Positions 19,248 to 27,521 of a stretch of DNA of 37,169 nt are shown here, one piece after another. Numbering within the stretch: position 1 is the first letter of the stretch; each line of letters starts with the position of its first letter. A program made the position numbers and the translations under genes. The notes under the pieces are model-generated. The model searched no databases and was not told where the DNA came from. It saw nothing but the letters and a program-made list of their open reading frames with translations. The stretch comes from Prochlorococcus sp. AG-409-B13 (lineage in GTDB: Bacteria; Cyanobacteriota; Cyanobacteriia; PCC-6307; Cyanobiaceae), in assembly GCA_003216035.1 (NCBI GenBank), contig QCJM01000013.1, forward strand, positions 1-37,169. Reading direction: 5' to 3'.

Positions 19248-19580
19248 ATGAAAGCATTATTAGCCTCATTGATCCTTTCGGTTTTTATTTTCTTTAATGG
19301 GGGAGAGGCTTTTGCTGATTCTCATCAAGATTTTGAGATGTTGATGGAGAAATGGACTGAGAAAAGAGAGTTGGCCAGTCAATTTCTTCTGGAAGCTGAG
19401 CAGGCTTTTAAGGAAGGCGATGCGCTTTCTGGTTGTGTGATTCAGCAAAAGGCAGCTGGATATGGCATAGAAGCAACAGAGTCATTAATTAAAGCAATGG
19501 AAGTTAATGGTGCAAAGGATGGCATTGAGAATCTTGAATCAGGGCTTAATAAATGGAGAGAGCTACGAGACTTTTGCTAG
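19248..19580 (+). CDS. Small secreted (periplasmic/lumenal) protein
   Basis: From the ATG at 19248 the product is 110 residues and begins with a good Sec signal peptide (MKALLASLILSVFIFFNGGEA) and a probable AFA/DS cleavage site. The mature part is helical and charged (LMEKWTEKRELASQFLLEAEQAFKEGD), with two cysteines, one in ALSGCVIQQK and one terminal. A longer reading from 19191 would bury the signal peptide, so I reject it. The function is unknown. Confidence 0.65.
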   Translation: MKALLASLILSVFIFFNGGEAFADSHQDFEMLMEKWTEKRELASQFLLEAEQAFKEGDALSGCVIQQKAAGYGIEATESLIKAMEVNGAKDGIENLESGLNKWRELRDFC

Positions 19581-19657
19581 TTGATTTGTATCATTTGCGA
19601 CTACAAAAGATTTTTGATGCAATTATAGATTAGTTACTTATTAAGAATCCATTGTCC

Positions 19658-19843
19658 ATGTCTTATGAACCTGGAAGCCTTGAGTGCCGTTTACTAATTG
19701 AAGCCAAGGAGAACTTGTTGAAAGCGATGAAGTCGCTAAGCAATCTTCAGGATATCGAACCAATTAAAAGCCAGCTCTTTACTATTTATAATCAGCTAGA
19801 AGAGATGCATGAGTTAAGGCGAATAAAGGAACTTAAATCTTGA
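19658..19843 (+). CDS. Small helical protein, unknown function
   Basis: A 61-residue protein (MSYEPGSLECRLLIEAKENLL...), almost entirely helical and possibly a helical hairpin. A TTG two codons upstream is an alternative start. Its TGA directly abuts the ATG of the SemiSWEET gene, so the two are probably translated together. I do not recognise the family. Confidence 0.6.
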   Translation: MSYEPGSLECRLLIEAKENLLKAMKSLSNLQDIEPIKSQLFTIYNQLEEMHELRRIKELKS

Positions 19844-20155
19844 ATGATTCCTGATATGTTTACAGAGCTAATACGTAATTCAGATCTTTATGGATTTTTG
19901 GCAGCGGCCTTAACTGCATTTGCTTTTCTGCCCCAGGTGATTAGAACATTTAAAACGAAATCTGCAGCAGATGTTTCTTTTGTAATGCTTATAATGTTTT
20001 TAACAGGAGTTTTATTTTGGATTTTATACGGCTTTCAAACTCATTCTGTGCCTGTGATTATAGCTAATGCCTTTACCTTTATACTTAACTTATCGATTCT
20101 CATACTTAAGCTGACTTACCGCAATAACCAATCTGAGGTAAACACACAATCTTAG
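19844..20155 (+). CDS. SemiSWEET-type sugar transporter (MtN3/saliva family)
   Basis: A 103-residue membrane protein with three predicted helices (about 16-34, 45-65 and 70-92), the triple-helix bundle of SemiSWEETs, which dimerise to form a bidirectional sugar pore. The PQ motif is in the first helix (AFLPQVIRTFKTKSA, P30-Q31), and SFVMLIMFLTGVLFWILYG and VIIANAFTFILNLSILILKL follow in the family pattern. It starts directly at the stop of the preceding small gene. The substrate in the cell is unknown. Confidence 0.85.
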   Translation: MIPDMFTELIRNSDLYGFLAAALTAFAFLPQVIRTFKTKSAADVSFVMLIMFLTGVLFWILYGFQTHSVPVIIANAFTFILNLSILILKLTYRNNQSEVNTQS

Positions 20156-20231
20156 CTAGTAGTTCATTTTAAGAAGCCATTCAGGACTGATCTATGTCAA
20201 ATTTGGCATCCTATATCTGTTATTTGATTTT

Positions 20232-20453
20232 TTGAGTCTTTTCAAAGGGATGCTGAAGTTGCTTCGCTCGAGTTGGTTACACTTTCGCACAGCTCAAGCC
20301 TTTAGAGCTTTAGTGATCTTTTATACTAACTACACTGTACAGAACTATTCTAGGTTGTCACCTGAAGCTGTTGTCTCAATCGTTTTCAACATGGCATTGG
20401 ATCCTAGGCAATCGGAGAGAAAAAGTAACATGAAAGAGATAGATCTCAGATAA
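20232..20453 (+). CDS. Small hypothetical protein
   Basis: A 73-residue ORF from a TTG at 20232, or 67 residues from the ATG at 20250. It is basic and helical (MLKLLRSSWLHFRTAQAFRALVIFYTNY), with a DPRQSERK segment near the end. It has no recognised family and only moderate coding character. It lies 33 bases before the pyruvate kinase-like gene. Confidence 0.4.
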   Translation: MSLFKGMLKLLRSSWLHFRTAQAFRALVIFYTNYTVQNYSRLSPEAVVSIVFNMALDPRQSERKSNMKEIDLR

Positions 20454-20486
20454 ATCTATAAATAGATATTTATTTACAGAAATTAA

Positions 20487-21569
20487 ATGGATTTAAAACC
20501 TCTTCAGATTATTACCACGATTGGTCCAGCTTCTTTGTCTGCAGAGACAATAAAGTCACTTCATTCTGCTGGAGCAACTAGTTTTCGAATTAACCTATCT
20601 CATTCAAATCCCGAGCTTTTAAAGGAATATTATGATGTATTGACCCAATCAGGCGTAATTCCTTCTTTGGATACACAAGGTGCACAAGTAAGGGTATATA
20701 AACATGCTGAAAAAGTGAGTTTTTTTGAGGGTGAAACCATGAAGATATCTGAACCTAGTTCACCTATGGCAAACAACTGCGATTTGCTTCTTAACCATGC
20801 TGAGATATTTCCTCAACTCCAACCAGGGGATGAAATGAGAATAGATTTTAATGGCCTGGTAATTCGCATAGATGAGATAGACTTAAGTAATAATGTTTTA
20901 TCTACTAGCATCTTAAATAAAGGCTACTTAGGCATAAATAAAGCGGTTGATATAATTGGCAAGAAATTAACCTTAAACCCCTTAACTCGATTTGATATAG
21001 AAGCAATAACACAATATTCTAGTAAAATTAAATCATTATTTCTTTCTTTTGTGAATTGTGCTGATGATATTAGATATGCAAGAAACTTAATTAATAGCCC
21101 TAACTTGAATGCGCGTTGTCCTGAGATAATTTCTAAAATAGAAACACTTTCTGGTATTGATAATCTAGAATCAATTATAAAGGAGTCTGATGCGATACTT
21201 ATAGATAGAGGTGATTTGTCAAGAGAGATCTCAATTTCAAAAGTCCCTTCAGCTACAAGAGCAATAATTCAAACCTGTCGAGCCTATGGTTTGCCATGTT
21301 TTGTGGCTACAAATATTCTAGACTCAATGATTACAGACTCTCTTCCTTCTAGAGCTGAGGTCTCTGACCTCTACAATCTTTTTAGCATGGGAATTTCTGG
21401 GATTGTATTGGCCGCTGAGGTTGCTATAGGAAAACATCCTGTTGAAAGTGTCCATGTCGTTAAATATATGAATGAAGTCTTTAGAGATGAAGAGAACTCA
21501 ACCTTCACCCTTTCATCTACCCCTGAGAAAAATGTTAACCTGCCTAAGTCACTTCGGAATTGGCTCTAG
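20487..21569 (+). CDS. Short pyruvate kinase-like protein lacking the C-terminal domain
   Basis: A 360-residue homologue of pyruvate kinase (normally about 470-590). Most active-site positions remain: FRINLSHS (33-40), DTQGAQVR (62-69), the catalytic K217 and E219 in ISKIET, RGDL (241-244) and VATNILDSM (273-281), then SRAEVSDLYNLFSMGISGIVLAAEVAIGKHP (288-318). The usual DTKGPEIR lysine is Q64, and RGDLGVE has become RGDLSRE. The protein ends soon after the barrel, so the C-domain that makes tetramer and effector contacts is absent. It opens the accessory island beside sulfotransferase-type genes. It may be a repurposed phosphoenolpyruvate-dependent enzyme; activity is unproven. Confidence 0.8.
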   Translation: MDLKPLQIITTIGPASLSAETIKSLHSAGATSFRINLSHSNPELLKEYYDVLTQSGVIPSLDTQGAQVRVYKHAEKVSFFEGETMKISEPSSPMANNCDLLLNHAEIFPQLQPGDEMRIDFNGLVIRIDEIDLSNNVLSTSILNKGYLGINKAVDIIGKKLTLNPLTRFDIEAITQYSSKIKSLFLSFVNCADDIRYARNLINSPNLNARCPEIISKIETLSGIDNLESIIKESDAILIDRGDLSREISISKVPSATRAIIQTCRAYGLPCFVATNILDSMITDSLPSRAEVSDLYNLFSMGISGIVLAAEVAIGKHPVESVHVVKYMNEVFRDEENSTFTLSSTPEKNVNLPKSLRNWL

Positions 21570-21591
21570 CGATAAATCAGGACTTGATTTA

Positions 21592-22329
21592 TTACTCAAT
21601 AAAAGAGTTACCTTGTCTAGGATTATAAAGTTCCTTACTTTTTCTAGTTGCAAAAAGATCTCCTGTTTTGAACTTGGCTATCCTTCCATTTGAACACTGA
21701 ATTCTTATCTGTCGCAAATCATAGTCGATTAATTTCCCCTCAATGCCTTCTCCGTTGGATTGATAATATTTTTTAGCATGTATGTTTGATTTGCACAAAT
21801 GAGGTAGTTCAACATCTGGAATTTTGTGCCCTAGAAAATTACAGAGCTTTTCCCATCCATCACCTTTTTCCCAGCAAACCTCAAGGAAATCCTTTGTGCG
21901 GCCTTTGAAATGATTCCTTATATCTTGATTATGCTTATTGTAGTAAGAGATATAATAACTAGGCTCTTGATGAGGATACATAAAGCCAAATACCAATAGA
22001 TTCATCCAGAGCTTCTCTGTTGGCGTATTCTCTGCACCCTTAACCATACTATTGAACCAAATCTCTGATGATTTGCGAGTTGTCAAAATAAATTTTGAAC
22101 CAGAAAATCTTTCATCTAGATACTTGTAGAAGTAAGGGAATGGATGGTGATCAAAGCTTTCATGCTTCTTAACTGTCTGATCGAGATATGAAAGATCCCC
22201 ACACTTTGCTTTCAAAAAAGCAAGGCCATTTAAGCTCATATGATTATAGCCAAGCATCTTAAGGCTTTTTCCCAAGGTTGAACTGCCGGTACGACTCAGC
22301 CCTAATCCAAATACTTTTGGTTTATACAT
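21592..22329 (-). CDS. Sulfotransferase-like protein, paralogue of 36093-36794
   Basis: A 245-residue P-loop sulfotransferase-fold protein. The 5'-PAPS loop is GLGLSRTGSSTLGKSL (about 8-23), and the 3'-phosphate region FILTTRKSSEIWFNSM lies near 80-95. WEKGDGWEKLCNFLG follows, as in Sulfotransfer_4-type families. The C-terminal 60 residues carry an extra segment (GKLIDYDLRQIRIQCSNGRIAKFKTGDLF) that is also present in the second copy beyond glyQ. The likely role is sulfation of a glycan or lipid acceptor; the acceptor is unknown. It converges with the pyruvate kinase-like gene, 22 bases apart. Confidence 0.8.
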   Translation of the reverse strand: MYKPKVFGLGLSRTGSSTLGKSLKMLGYNHMSLNGLAFLKAKCGDLSYLDQTVKKHESFDHHPFPYFYKYLDERFSGSKFILTTRKSSEIWFNSMVKGAENTPTEKLWMNLLVFGFMYPHQEPSYYISYYNKHNQDIRNHFKGRTKDFLEVCWEKGDGWEKLCNFLGHKIPDVELPHLCKSNIHAKKYYQSNGEGIEGKLIDYDLRQIRIQCSNGRIAKFKTGDLFATRKSKELYNPRQGNSFIE

Positions 22330-22485
22330 TTGCTTGAACTAAAGGATTAAGCTCAATGGTCTAGGATAATATGAATAATCAGTTCTTATAATATTATGAA
22401 TATAAATGAAATTTATTTCAGTACCTTTGGGTACAGCTTCCCTTGCTAAAGTAGTCAAGCGTTCGTTTTCCCCTTGATTTGTTAA

Positions 22486-23850
22486 TTAAATAAAATCATC
22501 TAACTTGTATTTACCAATGTAAGCATTATTAAGTATTTTTGAATCTCTGACATTATGCTTAGAGCCAAATGTTACTACTAAGAAAGGGGATATCTTTGAA
22601 TTTGAGTGATTACTTGAAAAACAATGAAGGACATCCTCATTTAAAAGAATCGTTGAACCAACTGGAAATATCGAATAAATAGCTGAGTCCTTTCTTATGA
22701 TTCGCTCACGCTTTTTATGACTTCCAGGGATTACAATTAAGGGTCCCGACTCAGCTTCTATAGAAAGTAGATTTAAGTATATACTTGCAGTAGTCTCTTG
22801 ACTTATTGAAGCTTTAGAATTAAATCTCTCTTCTTTTGCATTTGGGAATGAACAGATACTATTAAGACCGGTTAGGAATTGAGAATCTTCTCTAAGAAAT
22901 TGTTTTAATTTAGGATAATAAAAAGCCATGATTCTCCTAATAATAGAAGCCGAAGCATCGTCAAGCTTGATAGGTGTTTGGAACCTAAACCTATCTTGAT
23001 GATTTAATCGATTATCATTAGCTCCCATCCTCTCAATTAATTTTGATAGGATTACACCAGTTTGATTTTGTGGAATTAAGGATTTATTAGCCAAGTATCC
23101 ATCTTTAAAGAAATCACCTTCCACCATGTGATTATTAGGAATAGTTTTAGGACTTTTCTTTCCCCTCCTAAACTCTCTCCAATACATAGGATGAATCAAA
23201 CTGTTTTCACTTTTCCCTGAGCCAATGTTACTTCCAGCTGTAATTGTAATGTCATAAGTTATACTCCACCGTGTTAACTTACCTTTGTATGGAGTTACGT
23301 AATGATTTAGCAAAGAGGGGAAGATTATAAGACTATTATTTTGAGGTTGAATTCCACACCTGGTTGATGGTGTGGAATTTAGATACCTTCTTTCTATCGT
23401 ACCTTCTATTAAGTCAGGACCACCTACGATTATTAAATTACCTCCAGAGTCAGGACTTACTTGAAGATAGTAAACAGCAGATAAAATAGAGTTTGGATGT
23501 GAGTGCCTTACTATATTAGATCCGCGTCGAGTGATTACAGGCCAGGACTTCTGGTGAAAAATAGCAACTTCAAGATCATCAATCCCGCATTTTTTGAGAT
23601 AAGCCATTACGGCTTTTTCTATCTCATTAGTTAACCAATTAAATTCTGGTAATTGATGTATCGTACCGATGCCAAACTTATCTCCAAATTGTTGATTCTC
23701 TTTATTATCTAGATCTTGCTCTAAACTCTGCATGTAATTACTCATCCCTTTGTGTTCTTTCTTAGGAGGAGTAAGTCTTAGTGTCGCAATCGATGTTTTA
23801 AATAAGTCAGTAAACCTTACCTGATCTGGATGACTTTTACTCTCTTGCAT
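22486..23850 (-). CDS. Double 2-oxoglutarate/Fe(II) oxygenase-like protein
   Basis: A 454-residue protein of two double-stranded beta-helix halves. The first (about 60-205) has RHSHPNSILSAVYYLQV (H116/H118), SGGNLIIVGG, IIFPSLLNHYVTPY (H183) and R194, the pattern of the TIGR02466-type 2OG-Fe(II) oxygenases. The second (about 280-435) resembles PhyH enzymes: LLSIEAESGPLIVIPGSHKKRER (362-384) and VLHCFSSNHSNS (H409). Its expected HxD metal pair is not obvious, so this half may be inactive or structural. It probably hydroxylates a small molecule, lipid or glycan; the substrate is unknown. Confidence 0.7.
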   Translation of the reverse strand: MQESKSHPDQVRFTDLFKTSIATLRLTPPKKEHKGMSNYMQSLEQDLDNKENQQFGDKFGIGTIHQLPEFNWLTNEIEKAVMAYLKKCGIDDLEVAIFHQKSWPVITRRGSNIVRHSHPNSILSAVYYLQVSPDSGGNLIIVGGPDLIEGTIERRYLNSTPSTRCGIQPQNNSLIIFPSLLNHYVTPYKGKLTRWSITYDITITAGSNIGSGKSENSLIHPMYWREFRRGKKSPKTIPNNHMVEGDFFKDGYLANKSLIPQNQTGVILSKLIERMGANDNRLNHQDRFRFQTPIKLDDASASIIRRIMAFYYPKLKQFLREDSQFLTGLNSICSFPNAKEERFNSKASISQETTASIYLNLLSIEAESGPLIVIPGSHKKRERIIRKDSAIYSIFPVGSTILLNEDVLHCFSSNHSNSKISPFLVVTFGSKHNVRDSKILNNAYIGKYKLDDFI

Positions 23851-23935
23851 TTTCTAATTATACTAGCACATAAGATTTCCAAATAAATAGCCTAGAAATA
23901 TCAATAATTTGTTTTGGTATAAATAAATTTTGACG

Positions 23936-24045
23936 CTAGAGCTCGTAACCTTTTCTTGTAAATACTGTCTTTAGAGAAAAGGTAAGAACTCTAGACTTTG
24001 CCTTGAAAGGTTAATTTATTACTGGCTCGCCAGCAATAGTTTTTT
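23936..24045 (+). ncRNA. Candidate structured RNA with terminator-like end
   Basis: Within the 343-base gap 23851-24193, CTAGAG (23936-23941) and ACCTTTTCT (23948-23956) are mirrored by AGAAAAGGT (23975-23983) and CTCTAG (23989-23994), forming a long imperfect stem. CTGG-ctcg-CCAG (24022-24033) follows, six bases before a run of six T. This looks like a small transcript with an intrinsic terminator, but no promoter was verified. Confidence 0.3.
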
Positions 24046-24193
24046 AGTCTGGGGATTAAATATAATAGAAAGGAAATGGCTGAATAACTATATCTCGACT
24101 TTACATATCCTCTCTTGTTAACATTAGGTTAAAATAATGAGATGTCTTCTCCTGGATCAATCTAGAATAAATTATAAGATCTTTAAAATCAAG

Positions 24194-24484
24194 ATGAAAA
24201 AAATTACTTCATTATTTCTAGTCCTTGTATGTGCTGCTTGTGTAAGTCCAGCTGGCACTAACACTGATCAAAAGGATGATTCAATTGCAGAGCAAGAAGT
24301 GAGTTCTAAATTGAACCGCATAGAGAAGGCCTTTGAACGTGGCGAGAATAAAACTGCTTGTAATCTTCATATATCACTTTCTAAAGAACTAACAAAATAC
24401 AATCAATTCTCTCCAGAAATTCTTAAGAAACTTAAAAAAATCAAGCTAAAATGTGGTGCTAGTGCATTTATCCTTGATTTTTGA
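24194..24484 (+). CDS. Small secreted protein or lipoprotein, unknown function
   Basis: From the ATG at 24194 the product is 96 residues and begins MKKITSLFLVLVCAACVSPAG, a signal peptide with a near-lipobox (CAAC) that could give a lipoprotein. The mature part is charged and helical, with two further cysteines (ENKTACNLHISLSKEL, KLKCGAS). A longer reading from 24137 would place polar residues before the signal peptide and is rejected. It converges with the following membrane-protein gene. Confidence 0.6.
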   Translation: MKKITSLFLVLVCAACVSPAGTNTDQKDDSIAEQEVSSKLNRIEKAFERGENKTACNLHISLSKELTKYNQFSPEILKKLKKIKLKCGASAFILDF

Positions 24485-24513
24485 TAACTAGAATCCTCTT
24501 AAGCTTTTAGACT

Positions 24514-24996
24514 CTAATCCTTCTTAGACCGTTGAAAAATATTTAACGAGATCTTCCTTGTGATTATCTTTTTTCCAATAGAAATTAGGCCAAACTTATT
24601 TAATACTTCTTTTAATATTGCAATTGGACCAAATGTCCAAAAGATTGTTAATGGGATTGTAAGCAACCAGTTTTCACTGCTAAATGATATAATTTTCATA
24701 AATCCCCAAAACCATAGTCCAACTATCCCTGGACCAATAATTATCCATAGCAATATTGATAGAAATATAGCAATCATTTGTCTTGGGTAACTCCAGAAGA
24801 AAAAGAAGGTACTTCCAATAAGAGTAGGAATCCATAATGCTTTTATTCCCAAAAAGAGCCCTTTTAGAATAGGAAAATAAAATAAACCAGTTAAAATAAC
24901 ACTTAAAATAGTTAAGTAAGCAGATTTTCTTTTATTAAACCAGGGTTTTTTACCTCGCATTCCAATGTCATTTAGAACCTCCCAGTGTTTAGACAT
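24514..24996 (-). CDS. Multi-pass membrane protein, unknown function
   Basis: A 160-residue protein with four or five predicted membrane helices (roughly 27-45, 48-66, 71-98 and 105-128) and a basic C-terminal tail (GKKIITRKISLNIFQRSKKD). No recognised motif. The Trp/Phe/Ile-rich composition and AT-rich codons match the island rather than the core. The start at 24996 begins MSKHWEVLNDIGMRG. Confidence 0.6.
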   Translation of the reverse strand: MSKHWEVLNDIGMRGKKPWFNKRKSAYLTILSVILTGLFYFPILKGLFLGIKALWIPTLIGSTFFFFWSYPRQMIAIFLSILLWIIIGPGIVGLWFWGFMKIISFSSENWLLTIPLTIFWTFGPIAILKEVLNKFGLISIGKKIITRKISLNIFQRSKKD

Positions 24997-25242
24997 TGAT
25001 TGCCACTATTCATGATATTCTAAATAGAGATAGCAGGCTTTTGAAACTTTTCATGAACAGTTACTTTCTTTGATATCTCTAGTTATTGCTTATGCGTAGC
25101 GGTTTGACTTCATCTTACAAACTTTACAATTGAAAATCCATTATTATCTTATACTAATATAAGTTTAGCTTAGCTTTATTTAATTATGATCTCACTACAC
25201 TCCTAAAAAAATCCTTTTAAATTTCCAATTAGCCAATATCTG

Positions 25243-26136
25243 ATGAAAGCATTAATTCATATAGGGACCCATAAGACTGCTACAACAGCCTTCCAACACA
25301 TTATGTACAATGGGGCCAAACAATTAAAAGACTTTGGAATTTATTACCCAATAGGACAAAGTTATAGCCATAATCTATTAGCAAGAGAAATAAGAGATGG
25401 AAAAACATCACTTTTAATTGCCCATGCGAAAAAAGCTCTTGATCTAAGTAATGGGGAAGGGATCCTTTTTATTTCATCAGAGGAATTAGAGTATTTACTA
25501 ATAGATCCTGTGAAGGCCGTTAATATTGAGAATGAGTTGCTTTCATTAGGCTATACCGATATTTATTGGAACCTTACTTGCAGGGACCCTTTTAATTATC
25601 TGCAATCTCTTTACGCTGAGCTATCAAAAAATAATGGAATAATTGTAGACTATAAAGAATTAACTTTAGCAATAGTTAAATATGGATACTTTAAGCTTTT
25701 TAGCAAAAAGACATTAAATACCTATGTTTTTGATTATAGTAAATATTGCAATAATTTCAAAGAATTAGTTAACGGCAAACTTTATATCACAAGCTTTAAT
25801 GACTTTGTAAGGAAATTTCCAGGAGAATCTTTGCTAAGAATTGCCTTTGACCTTGCAGGCTCTCCCAAGGTGACAGCCAACTTACTGTTGGAAGAGTACG
25901 GTGTTTTTTACCAAGCAAATATTAATCAAATTAGTAATAAATCTCCTAATGAATTAGATGTTGAAATTAGTTATTCAGCAAAATTTTTTGGGTTCCGTAA
26001 TAAGAAAACTATATTCACAAGAGATACCAATCTAGGGCATTTAATTTGTACTATGGCTGAACAGCGATTGGCACGAAAGAAAGAAATGGAAAAACAATCT
26101 AGAAAGTTATTCAAAGAGACGTTCAAATGCCTATAA
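25243..26136 (+). CDS. Sulfotransferase-like protein
   Basis: A 297-residue protein with a 5'-PAPS-type loop at the extreme N-terminus (IHIGTHKTATTAFQHIMYNG, about 5-24) and ISSEELEYLL near residue 80. WNLTCRDPFNYLQSLYAE has the R-D-P/S pattern of the 3'-phosphate-binding region. It belongs broadly to the P-loop sulfotransferases acting on polysaccharides; the substrate is unknown. It sits just upstream of the most decayed element junction (about 26.2 kb) and may be the cargo of an older unit whose left end I cannot find. Confidence 0.75.
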   Translation: MKALIHIGTHKTATTAFQHIMYNGAKQLKDFGIYYPIGQSYSHNLLAREIRDGKTSLLIAHAKKALDLSNGEGILFISSEELEYLLIDPVKAVNIENELLSLGYTDIYWNLTCRDPFNYLQSLYAELSKNNGIIVDYKELTLAIVKYGYFKLFSKKTLNTYVFDYSKYCNNFKELVNGKLYITSFNDFVRKFPGESLLRIAFDLAGSPKVTANLLLEEYGVFYQANINQISNKSPNELDVEISYSAKFFGFRNKKTIFTRDTNLGHLICTMAEQRLARKKEMEKQSRKLFKETFKCL

Positions 26137-26173
26137 CCAATTATTATTTCAGATCAATATCATTTTTAAGTAT

Positions 26174-26201
26174 TCCTAACAAAACCCTAACCTTTTCTAA
26201 C
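26174..26201 (+). repeat. Right arm sites of the oldest detectable element
   Basis: CCTAAC (ends 26180), CCCTAAC (ends 26191) and TCTAAC (ends 26201) are spaced 11 and 10 bases apart. They precede the decayed core at 26235 by the same distance (37 bases from the last repeat) seen at the intact junctions. Confidence 0.5.
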
Positions 26202-26234
26202 CTTGAAAATGTCTAAACCTAGTCGGGCATAAGA

Positions 26235-26253
26235 TAGCCAATTTAAAGGATAG
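26235..26253 (+). other. Very decayed attachment core (tentative)
   Basis: TAGCCAATTTAAAGGATAG aligns with the intact core TAGTGCACTTCCAGGACAT at about half its positions. The call rests mainly on position: arm repeats lie 37 bases upstream, and the downstream sequence AGAAAGATATAAT is identical to that following the 27522 core. Confidence 0.4.
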
Positions 26254-26376
26254 AAAGATATAATACTTGATACCAAAGTAACTCCATCTTGATTTAATCA
26301 AATTCTAACTCTCACTCTATAGAGAATTGAGATTTCTTTTATCTAATGCATTATTAGCATAAATTCTAGTGAAACA

Positions 26377-27180
26377 CTACTCCTTCTCACCTGGTGAAAA
26401 AGGTGGAATATGAGTGCCAATTCTTCTACTAGTGAACTCCCTTAATTTCGCTTTATGCTTTTCAACTATAAGCATCTGAGGATAATAATGAATACAACGG
26501 ACCCACTGCTGAAGATAATTAGGGTAGCTAAGCCATTTAGAAGTATCTTTTGTCTCAGAAATAAAATTCATACTCTTTATCAATCCACTAATGTAATCAG
26601 CAAATTTATTATTGGTTCCTCCAATATCCTCAATAATATATATGCCTCCAGGATTAATTTTTGGGAAAATGGCCTCAAAACTGGTTGCTTGATGTTTTGT
26701 ATTATGACTTCCATCATCTACACATATATCAATTGATTCCTGTTCCATAACCTTTCTTAAAAAGTTTTTATCTTGCTGAGAACCTATATACACCTCAATA
26801 CCATCTCCTCTATGAATCTCGCATTCTTTTTCAATATCTATTCCTATAATTCGTGAAGCCTTACCGAAATAATCCCTCCACATTTCAAGACTTCCTCCAC
26901 CATAAATTCCAATTTCAAGCAAGTTAACTCTCTGACCTACAAATTTATTTAAATGTCTATGATATGCATCAAAATAATGAAAGTGCTTCCAAATAGGATT
27001 TCTTTCTTTGTTTTCCCAAAAATACTTAAAGAGAGGATTACCTGATAAGGAGCTATGTAATTCGACTTGAAAGTCTGTAAAATTATCAGAATGCAGAGAA
27101 TTAAATACTCTGCTTTTTTCTGAATCTGCAATTGGAGTATCTGATCTAAAATAAGTTCTGGCTCTTTCGTCAAAATCCAT
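26377..27180 (-). CDS. SAM-dependent methyltransferase, MycE/TylE-like
   Basis: A class I methyltransferase of 267 residues from the ATG at 27180 (an upstream ATG at 27201 adds seven hydrophobic residues). The SAM motif is LLEIGIYGGGSLEMWRDYF; GIDIEKEC, VYIGSQQDKNFL and the metal/catalytic CVDDGSHNTKHQATSFEAIFP follow, then GGIYIIEDI. This series is typical of the sugar O-methyltransferases MycE/TylE of macrolide pathways. Here it more likely methylates a surface glycan, as its neighbours are sulfotransferases and a carbamoyltransferase. It is the sole cargo of element E0. Confidence 0.82.
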   Translation of the reverse strand: MDFDERARTYFRSDTPIADSEKSRVFNSLHSDNFTDFQVELHSSLSGNPLFKYFWENKERNPIWKHFHYFDAYHRHLNKFVGQRVNLLEIGIYGGGSLEMWRDYFGKASRIIGIDIEKECEIHRGDGIEVYIGSQQDKNFLRKVMEQESIDICVDDGSHNTKHQATSFEAIFPKINPGGIYIIEDIGGTNNKFADYISGLIKSMNFISETKDTSKWLSYPNYLQQWVRCIHYYPQMLIVEKHKAKLREFTSRRIGTHIPPFSPGEKE

Positions 27181-27279
27181 TAATAGTATATGAATGAACA
27201 TACATATTATAATACTAATATAAACTTAATGGCTAGCTGTATTACCAGGCTTATCAGAACGAAGTAGTAGAGACAGCTG

Positions 27280-27347
27280 GCGTTCCGAGCACTTTCGTGA
27301 GCGATTCTTCAAATCGGAATCTCACACTCATCAGATGCGCTACAAAG
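27280..27347 (+). repeat. 68-bp repeat, copy 1
   Basis: This matches 33290-33357 at 65 of 68 positions. It contains an inverted repeat (GTGAGcgATTC ... GAATCTCAC). Both copies lie roughly 175-180 and 75-80 bases before an attachment core, so the repeat belongs to the right ends of two different elements. Confidence 0.9.
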
Positions 27348-27470
27348 AGATAGTTAGGTCGACGATTCCCCAACAAAAATCCACGCTTTGCTGATTCCTC
27401 CTAACTTTTCCCAACTCGGTTGGGTTCTCAATAAGAAAACTATGAGGAATTGTGACTTGATTAATGACTG

Positions 27471-27488
27471 TTTCCAACATCTCCCAAT
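27471..27488 (+). repeat. Right arm sites of element E0
   Basis: TTTCCAAC (ends 27478) and CCCAAT (ends 27488) are 10 bases apart. They lie 47 and 37 bases before the TGCAC of the core at 27522, identical in spacing to the E2 right end. Further TCCTAAC/CCCAAC copies at 27399-27415 suggest an additional collapsed junction. Confidence 0.65.
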
Positions 27489-27521
27489 ATTTCGGGAAGT
27501 AAAAGTCAGTGAGTATGGGAA

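Noticed and set aside
26211-26237. CATAAGATAGCC as a left-end motif like CCCAAGATAGC
   Set aside because: It lies before rather than after the presumed decayed core, and only AAGATAGC matches. Probably coincidence.
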